From Amycolatopsis lurida (lineage in GTDB: Bacteria > Actinomycetota > Actinomycetes > Mycobacteriales > Pseudonocardiaceae), in contig NZ_FNTA01000004.1 in assembly GCF_900105055.1 (NCBI RefSeq), positions 4,929,501 to 4,993,500 of the forward strand: a DNA stretch of 64,000 bases, in the 5' to 3' direction. Under the pieces are notes generated by a model that saw nothing but the letters and a program-made list of their open reading frames with translations, ran no database searches and was not told where the DNA came from. Below are positions 59,521 through 64,000 of the stretch, piece after piece; within the stretch, counting starts at the first letter, position 1; every line of letters starts with the position of its first letter. The position numbers and the translations under genes were made by a program.

Positions 59521-59521
59521 T

Positions 59522-60109
59522 TTACGGGTTTTCCGTCATCCCGACCGCTCTGAGCACGAAGCGGACGGCTCCCTCGATAGCGTCGTCCAGCCGTTCGGGT
59601 GGCACGTCGACCACCTGACGGCTGCCCAGCGCGGCGGTGATCATCGGGATCAGTACCTCGGGGTCTTCGTCCGGCACCCCCTCAGCGAGGATTTCGCGCA
59701 ACTGGCCGGTGATGGGGTCGGCGTGCGCGCTGATCCGCCGGTACGCGGCGGGCGCCAGCGCCGACGCGAGCGCCGTCCCCGGCGGCAGGTGGTACTCGGC
59801 CAGCACCCGCAGCTGGAGCCGGACGAACGTCGAAAGCTTCTCGACCGGGGTGTCCGCGGTCGCGACGGCCGCCGTCAGCCGTTCGACGTACCGGGTCGCC
59901 TCGTCCTCGACGAAGGCCACCAGCAGGCTTTCCTTGTCGGGGAAGTGGTTGTACATCGCCGTGCGGCCGAGGCCCGCTTCGGCGGCGACACCCGCGAGCG
60001 TGATCGCGTCGAATCCGCGCTCGTACAGCTGCCCGCGCAGGACGTCGAACACCCTGCTGCGGACCTCGCGCCGGTGCTCCTCCAGCGACCGGCCGATGAT
60101 CTTGGGCAC
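59522..60109 (-). CDS. TetR-family regulator upstream of hmuO
   Basis: 195 residues. Helix-turn-helix ITLAGVAAEAGLGRTAMYNHFPDKESLL (about 36-63) and a C-terminal ligand domain. GTG 60109 with GGGAGG six bases ahead. It is followed by hmuO after 78 nt, so may control it in response to heme or another ligand; the iron box between them suggests dual control. Target unproven. Confidence 0.9.
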   Translation of the reverse strand: MPKIIGRSLEEHRREVRSRVFDVLRGQLYERGFDAITLAGVAAEAGLGRTAMYNHFPDKESLLVAFVEDEATRYVERLTAAVATADTPVEKLSTFVRLQLRVLAEYHLPPGTALASALAPAAYRRISAHADPITGQLREILAEGVPDEDPEVLIPMITAALGSRQVVDVPPERLDDAIEGAVRFVLRAVGMTENP

Positions 60110-60133
60110 GAGCCACCTCCCTGGAGGGAAACT

Positions 60134-61633
60134 CTAAGCCTCCAGCGACCAGGTGTGCACCGGCGTCTCGGTGGCCGACAGCTCCAGGTACCGGCCCAGC
60201 ATCCGATTCAGCGCGGTCTCCCGCTCGGCGCCGCGCTCCTCCGCGCGCAGGACGTACTCCCGCTGCCACGCCGCGCCGGTCCGCCGAGTGAGACACCGCT
60301 GCTCGATGATGCCCAGATAGCGCTCTCTCGCCACGTCCGAGACATCCGATCGGCGTAGTCCTTCGTGCGCCAGCGGCAGCAGGACCCGCAGCACCAGCTC
60401 GTCCGGCGGGATCCAGCCGATACCCGGCCAGTACAGCTGCGCGTCGAAACCCCGGCGCGCCCCCGCGTACATGTTCTCCTCGGCGGCCTGGAACGACATC
60501 TGTGTCCACACAGGACGGTCGGCCTCGGCGAGCGCCCGCTGTGCGCCGTAGAAGAAAGCGGCGTTCGCGACCATGTCGACGACGGTCGGGCCCGCGGGCA
60601 GCACGCGGTTCTCCACCCGCAGATGCGGCAGGCCGTCAACGACGTCGTAGACCGGCCGGTTCCAGCGCCAGACGGTGCCGTTGTGCATCCGCAGTTCGGT
60701 GAGTTTCGGGGCCTGCCCGGAGTCGAGCGCCTCGATCGGATCCTCGCGGTCTGTCTCGGGGAGCAGGCCGGGGAAGTACCGGACGTTCTCCTCGAACAGG
60801 TCGAAGATCGACGTGATCCACCGCTCGCCGAACCACACCCTCGGCCGCACGCCCTGGTTCTTCAGTTCTTCGGGCCGGGTGTCCGTGGCCTGCAGGAACA
60901 GCGGGATCCGGGTTTCGTGCCACAGCGCCTTGCCGAGGAGGAACGGCGAATTCGCGCCGACGGCGACCTGGACGCCCGCCAGCGCCTGCGCCGCGTTCCA
61001 ATGCGCCGCGAACTCCTCCGGCGCGACCTGCAGATGCAGCTGAACGGAGGTGCAGGCGGCCTCGGGCAAGATGGATTCGGAGTAGCTGCGCAGCCGCTCG
61101 GGCTGACGGCCGGGGAGCGGCGAGCCCTCCATCGAGAGCACGGTGCGCTCGCCGCGCGCGGCGAAGATCCGGTCGTTGAGCAGCGAATACCGGGCGTTGT
61201 TGGTCAGCCACTTCTGGTCGAAGTGCTCGTGTCGCAGCGTCGGGAGGATGCCGATCATCGCCAGGGAGGCGCCGGATTCCTCGGCCTTGCGGGAGGCGGC
61301 GCCCAGATACGCGTGGAGGTCGTCCTCCAGTTGCAGCGCGGACTCACCCGCCAACGGCCGCGGCGGCACGTTGAGTTCCAGGTTGTGCTGGCCGAGTTCG
61401 GTGGTGAACGACGGATCGTTCAGCGCTTCGAGCACGGTGGTGTTCGTCATCGACGGGCGCATCTGGCCGTCGACGAGGTTGAGTTCGACCTCGAGGCCGA
61501 TGTTCTTGCGCGGGAAGGAAAAACTTCCGTCGGTGAGCATACGGGCCAAGGTGTCGAGGCAGCGCTGGACCTTTCGGCGATAGCGGCCGCGATCCTGCGG
61601 CTCGGAGGGGTCCGCCGAAAGATTCTTACCCAT
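60134..61633 (-). CDS. Glutamate-cysteine ligase family (GCS2) protein
   Basis: 499 residues. ATP-grasp-like carboxylate-amine ligase: GLEVELNLVDGQMRPSMTNT, LNVPPRPL, and a late RVENRVLPAGPT match GCS2/EgtA-like enzymes. May make gamma-glutamylcysteine or a related gamma-glutamyl amide; since actinobacteria use mycothiol, the product is uncertain. ATG 61633 with GAGGAG ten bases ahead; upstream in-frame ATGs look unsupported. Runs into the tetR gene after 24 nt. Confidence 0.82.
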   Translation of the reverse strand: MGKNLSADPSEPQDRGRYRRKVQRCLDTLARMLTDGSFSFPRKNIGLEVELNLVDGQMRPSMTNTTVLEALNDPSFTTELGQHNLELNVPPRPLAGESALQLEDDLHAYLGAASRKAEESGASLAMIGILPTLRHEHFDQKWLTNNARYSLLNDRIFAARGERTVLSMEGSPLPGRQPERLRSYSESILPEAACTSVQLHLQVAPEEFAAHWNAAQALAGVQVAVGANSPFLLGKALWHETRIPLFLQATDTRPEELKNQGVRPRVWFGERWITSIFDLFEENVRYFPGLLPETDREDPIEALDSGQAPKLTELRMHNGTVWRWNRPVYDVVDGLPHLRVENRVLPAGPTVVDMVANAAFFYGAQRALAEADRPVWTQMSFQAAEENMYAGARRGFDAQLYWPGIGWIPPDELVLRVLLPLAHEGLRRSDVSDVARERYLGIIEQRCLTRRTGAAWQREYVLRAEERGAERETALNRMLGRYLELSATETPVHTWSLEA

Positions 61634-61849
61634 GTTCGTCGAGCTCCTCATTGGCCACGCTCCGCGAGATCCAGGCGGGACTGCCAGGCGGCCCAACGGT
61701 TTCACGCCTCGCAGTCGCCCGGCTAGCGGCCAAACTGGTGCTCTCTGTCACTAGGGGTTAACTGACAGCAAAATACCTCCATACGTACTATTTACCCGCA
61801 GGCGATCGGACGCAAACGGCACGCAGCGGGCGGATGACACACTCTCCCG

Positions 61850-62665
61850 GTGGCAGAACTGATCACCATCGACGACCGCGACGATCCGCGGCTCGACGAT
61901 TTCCGCGACTTGTCCACAGCCGATCGGCGTCCCGATAGGCCGGGTGGGCGGGGCTTTGTGATCGCCGAAGGCACCGTCGTGGTCGAGCGCCTGTTCAAGT
62001 CCCCCTATCCGGTCCGTTCCCTGCTCGGGGTGGAACGGCGATTCCGCGAACTGGGCGGCGACCTGGACCTTGTCGACGTCCCCGGCTATGTGACTTCGGC
62101 CGAGACGATGGCCGATGTGGTCGGATTCCATCTGAACCGGGGCATCCTGGCCGTCGCGGACCGGCCGGTCCCGCCGTCGACGGTCGAAGAGGTCATCGAC
62201 GGTGCGCGCGTGCTCGCGGTGCTCGAAGGCGTCGGTGACCACGAGAATCTCGGTTCGCTGTTCCGCAACGCGGCTGCGCTCGGCGTCGACGGGGTCCTGC
62301 TCGGCGCCGGCTGTTCGGACCCGCTGTACCGGCGCAGCGTCCGCGTCTCGATGGGGCACGTGCTGCGCGTGCCGTTCGCGACCTTCGGCTCCTGGCCCGG
62401 CGACCTGGAATTGCTGCGGGAACGCGGTTTCCGTATCGCTGCCCTCACTCCTCGTGCGGATTCCGTTTCGCTGCGCCAGTTACGGGACCAGACACCGGAG
62501 AAGGTCGCGCTGATGCTGGGCGCGGAAGGCCCCGGCCTGACCGAAGAGGCCATCGCCGCCGCCGACGTCGCGGTGCGGATCCCGATGCCGGAAGGCGTCG
62601 ATTCGCTGAATGTCGCCACGGCGGGCGCGATCGCGTTCTACGAGACGCGTCCACCGCTATCGTGA
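61850..62665 (+). CDS. TrmH/SpoU-family RNA methyltransferase (Rv0881-like)
   Basis: 271 residues. SPOUT motifs: NLGSLFRNAAALGVDGVLL (motif 1), LGAEGPGLTEE (motif 2) and IPMPEGVDSLNVATAGAIA (motif 3). 2'-O methyltransferase of rRNA or tRNA. GTG 61850 with a weak CACACT -10 six bases ahead. Followed by the DUF2537 gene after 27 nt, as Rv0881-Rv0882 in M. tuberculosis. Confidence 0.93.
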   Translation: MAELITIDDRDDPRLDDFRDLSTADRRPDRPGGRGFVIAEGTVVVERLFKSPYPVRSLLGVERRFRELGGDLDLVDVPGYVTSAETMADVVGFHLNRGILAVADRPVPPSTVEEVIDGARVLAVLEGVGDHENLGSLFRNAAALGVDGVLLGAGCSDPLYRRSVRVSMGHVLRVPFATFGSWPGDLELLRERGFRIAALTPRADSVSLRQLRDQTPEKVALMLGAEGPGLTEEAIAAADVAVRIPMPEGVDSLNVATAGAIAFYETRPPLS

Positions 62666-62692
62666 GCACCCGAGCGATCACGAGGAGAACCG

Positions 62693-63295
62693 ATGGAATT
62701 GCGGATCCGTGAGGGACGCGCGGTGCTGGCCGGTCCGGGCGGCGAACGCGCGCGCGAAGTGGACCCGCATTCACTCGCGATCGGTTCGGATCTCGCTCAG
62801 GCGCTGCACGAATGGGCCAGGGTCGCGTCCGCCGTGGGCGGCACCGGCACCGAGGCGGCTTCCGTGGTCTCCCAGCGAGGCCGCCAGCTCGCACAGCGGG
62901 TCGCCGCCACGATGGGCACGTCGGTGCGGTTCGTCGATCCCGTCTCCGGTGACGGCGTCATCATCGATCCGCCCGCCCCCGCACCCCGCAACGAACTCGC
63001 GCGGCGGCTCTTCGGCACGCCGGACCCCGCCGGGGAACCGACACCGTGGCTGACCGGGCTGACCGTCTCCGCGTTCGCCGCGGCCTTGGTCGTCGTGGCG
63101 ATGCTGGCACTGGCGAACACCCTCGCGCGCGAGACCAACGGCTGGCTCGCGCTGCTCGCGTCGGCCGTCGTGACCGCCGGGATCACGCCGTCACTGTGGC
63201 TCGCGCGTCGGGTGCCGATCGTGCGGTGGGCGGCCTTCGGCGCGGCGGCGGGGATCGTGATCGCGTGGATCGGCGTGCTGGTCGTCGTCTTCTAG
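62693..63295 (+). CDS. DUF2537 membrane protein (Rv0882-like)
   Basis: 200 residues: a soluble N-terminal half (about 1-110) with ELRIREGRAVL and VRFVDPVSGDGVII, then three hydrophobic helices. Good GAGGAG before ATG 62693. Stop overlaps the stop of the convergent ybaB-like gene. Function unknown. Confidence 0.82.
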   Translation: MELRIREGRAVLAGPGGERAREVDPHSLAIGSDLAQALHEWARVASAVGGTGTEAASVVSQRGRQLAQRVAATMGTSVRFVDPVSGDGVIIDPPAPAPRNELARRLFGTPDPAGEPTPWLTGLTVSAFAAALVVVAMLALANTLARETNGWLALLASAVVTAGITPSLWLARRVPIVRWAAFGAAAGIVIAWIGVLVVVF

Positions 63296-63627
63296 AGATC
63301 GAAAACCGTGTCGATCGGCTCGTCGTGGTCGTCCTCGACGGGGTCCGGCCGCGGCGCGGGCTTCCCGGTCAGCGCCCGCCGGATGGTCGCCGTGATGACC
63401 TCGCCGAGCGCGCTCGCACTCGACGCCAGCGCCTTGTCGGTGAGCCGGACCTCGCCGATCACGCCGCCGGGACCGACGGTCACCGTCACCGTCTCGTCGG
63501 GGGAGGTCACCTCGGTCACCTCACCCGCCGCGGCGAGCGCCTTGGCGTTCTCGGCCTTGCGCGCTTCGACCTCGCGCAGCTGCCAGCGCATTTCCTCGAT
63601 CAGCTGCGGATTGCTGAGGTTCGCCAT
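63292..63627 (-). CDS. YbaB/EbfC-family protein
   Basis: 111 residues. N-terminal coiled helix (QLIEEMRWQLREVEARKAE), beta sheet VTVTVGPGGVIGEVRL and a C-terminal helix, as in nucleoid-associated YbaB/EbfC proteins. The acidic C-terminus is usual in actinobacterial members. ATG 63627 has GGAGGA six bases ahead; ATG 63633 is possible. The upstream gene's stop lies at the start, so the two are coupled. Confidence 0.85.
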   Translation of the reverse strand: MANLSNPQLIEEMRWQLREVEARKAENAKALAAAGEVTEVTSPDETVTVTVGPGGVIGEVRLTDKALASSASALGEVITATIRRALTGKPAPRPDPVEDDHDEPIDTVFDL

Positions 63628-63629
63628 GG

Positions 63630-64000
63630 TCATTCCTCCGTGGTGCCCGGGCGAAGGCTGTGCGCCACGCGGGACGCGGCCTCGGCGACCGCGGGCCACG
63701 CCTCCATCGAATCCGCGGTCACCGCGAGGATCACGACGCCTTCGCCAGTGGGCAGTGGAACCTGAAACTCCGCCTTGATCCGGGGCTGGACCAGGTCGTC
63801 CGCCCGCCCGGTGAGCTCGGGCGGAAGCCGGAATTCGCCGACCTCGATCGCCGCCAGCGCGGGGCCGAGCGGTAACCGGACCGCACGAACATCCGCCCGC
63901 GGGTGATTTCGCCGATAGACGTTCAGCAACGCACTCGTCATCACCTCGCCGTCCGGTTCAGCCGGCCCGGTGCGGACGGACGGCAAGCGGACGGTCCCGA
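63630..64000 (-). CDS. Hypothetical protein, 5' end beyond the window
   Basis: The frame is open from the stop at 63630 to the window edge (over 120 residues). LLNVYRRNHPRADVRAVRLPLGPALAAIEVGE and VTADSMEAWPAVAEAASRVAHSLRP are visible; no family recognised. A possible start at ATG about 63941 would give a complete but short protein. Coupled to the YbaB gene. Confidence 0.68.
   Translation of the reverse strand, partial: GTVRLPSVRTGPAEPDGEVMTSALLNVYRRNHPRADVRAVRLPLGPALAAIEVGEFRLPPELTGRADDLVQPRIKAEFQVPLPTGEGVVILAVTADSMEAWPAVAEAASRVAHSLRPGTTEE

Noticed and set aside
61745..61768. CTGTCA-N12-TGACAG as an operator shared with the hmuO palindrome
   Set aside because: Half-sites have the opposite orientation and the spacer differs; no support for a common regulator.

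Overview
The window is a high-GC actinobacterial chromosome segment. The base composition, GTG and TTG starts, many TANNNT boxes 6-7 nt upstream of start codons (leaderless-type promoters), a conservon operon, an Rpf protein and IdeR-type iron boxes point to a member of the Pseudonocardiaceae, most plausibly Amycolatopsis or a close relative. That assignment is inference from style and gene content; no rRNA or tRNA is present to confirm it.

Layout. 0-4 kb, minus strand: a NitT/TauT-type ABC uptake system with two permeases and two tandemly duplicated binding lipoproteins, each behind a near-identical promoter. 4.5-11 kb: a complete conservon (cvnA-B-C-D: NIT-domain sensor kinase, roadblock protein, DUF742 protein, small GTPase), then an orphan roadblock-DUF742 pair. 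11.3-11.9 kb: a HicA-like small gene and partner, bracketed by 12-bp inverted repeats. 11.9-44.9 kb: a backbone that, as I remember it, follows Mycobacterium tuberculosis Rv0862c-Rv0880: helicase-associated protein, moaC-mog-moaE, rpf, moaD-moaA, yccF, cspB, DUF2771 lipoprotein, MFS protein, DUF3027 protein, DUF2530 protein and MarR. Inserted in it are malic enzyme, a secreted S33 peptidase, molybdate uptake (modABC with a TOBE regulator), acyl-CoA synthetase, a secreted HAF-repeat protein, tetR-R2lox and a sacsin-like ATPase. 44.9-61.8 kb: an accessory block with MFS, SDR, arylamine N-acetyltransferase, Fe/Mn superoxide dismutase, a beta-lactamase-fold membrane protein and a heme acquisition and degradation locus (neocarzinostatin-like secreted protein, hmuTUV, two surface proteins, heme oxygenase, tetR), then a glutamate-cysteine ligase-family gene. 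61.8-64 kb: the backbone resumes with a TrmH-type RNA methyltransferase and a DUF2537 protein (Rv0881-Rv0882 equivalents), then a YbaB-family protein and a truncated gene.

How parts work together. Molybdenum cofactor genes are split into two clusters flanking rpf, and molybdate import sits next to moaA. The rpf upstream region carries a perfect CRP-type site and a probable c-di-AMP (ydaO) riboswitch. Heme iron acquisition appears to be under IdeR/DtxR control: four iron-box-like sequences lie at 48815-48833, 53127-53145, 53157-53175 and 59502-59520. Surface HtaA-type heme receptors would pass heme to HmuT-HmuU-HmuV, and heme oxygenase would release the iron. Two small secreted proteins with neocarzinostatin-like folds carry a shared Cys-x7-His feature and could be heme shuttles. 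Convergent gene ends are closed by long, nearly perfect hairpins, some of which belong to a repeated palindrome family.
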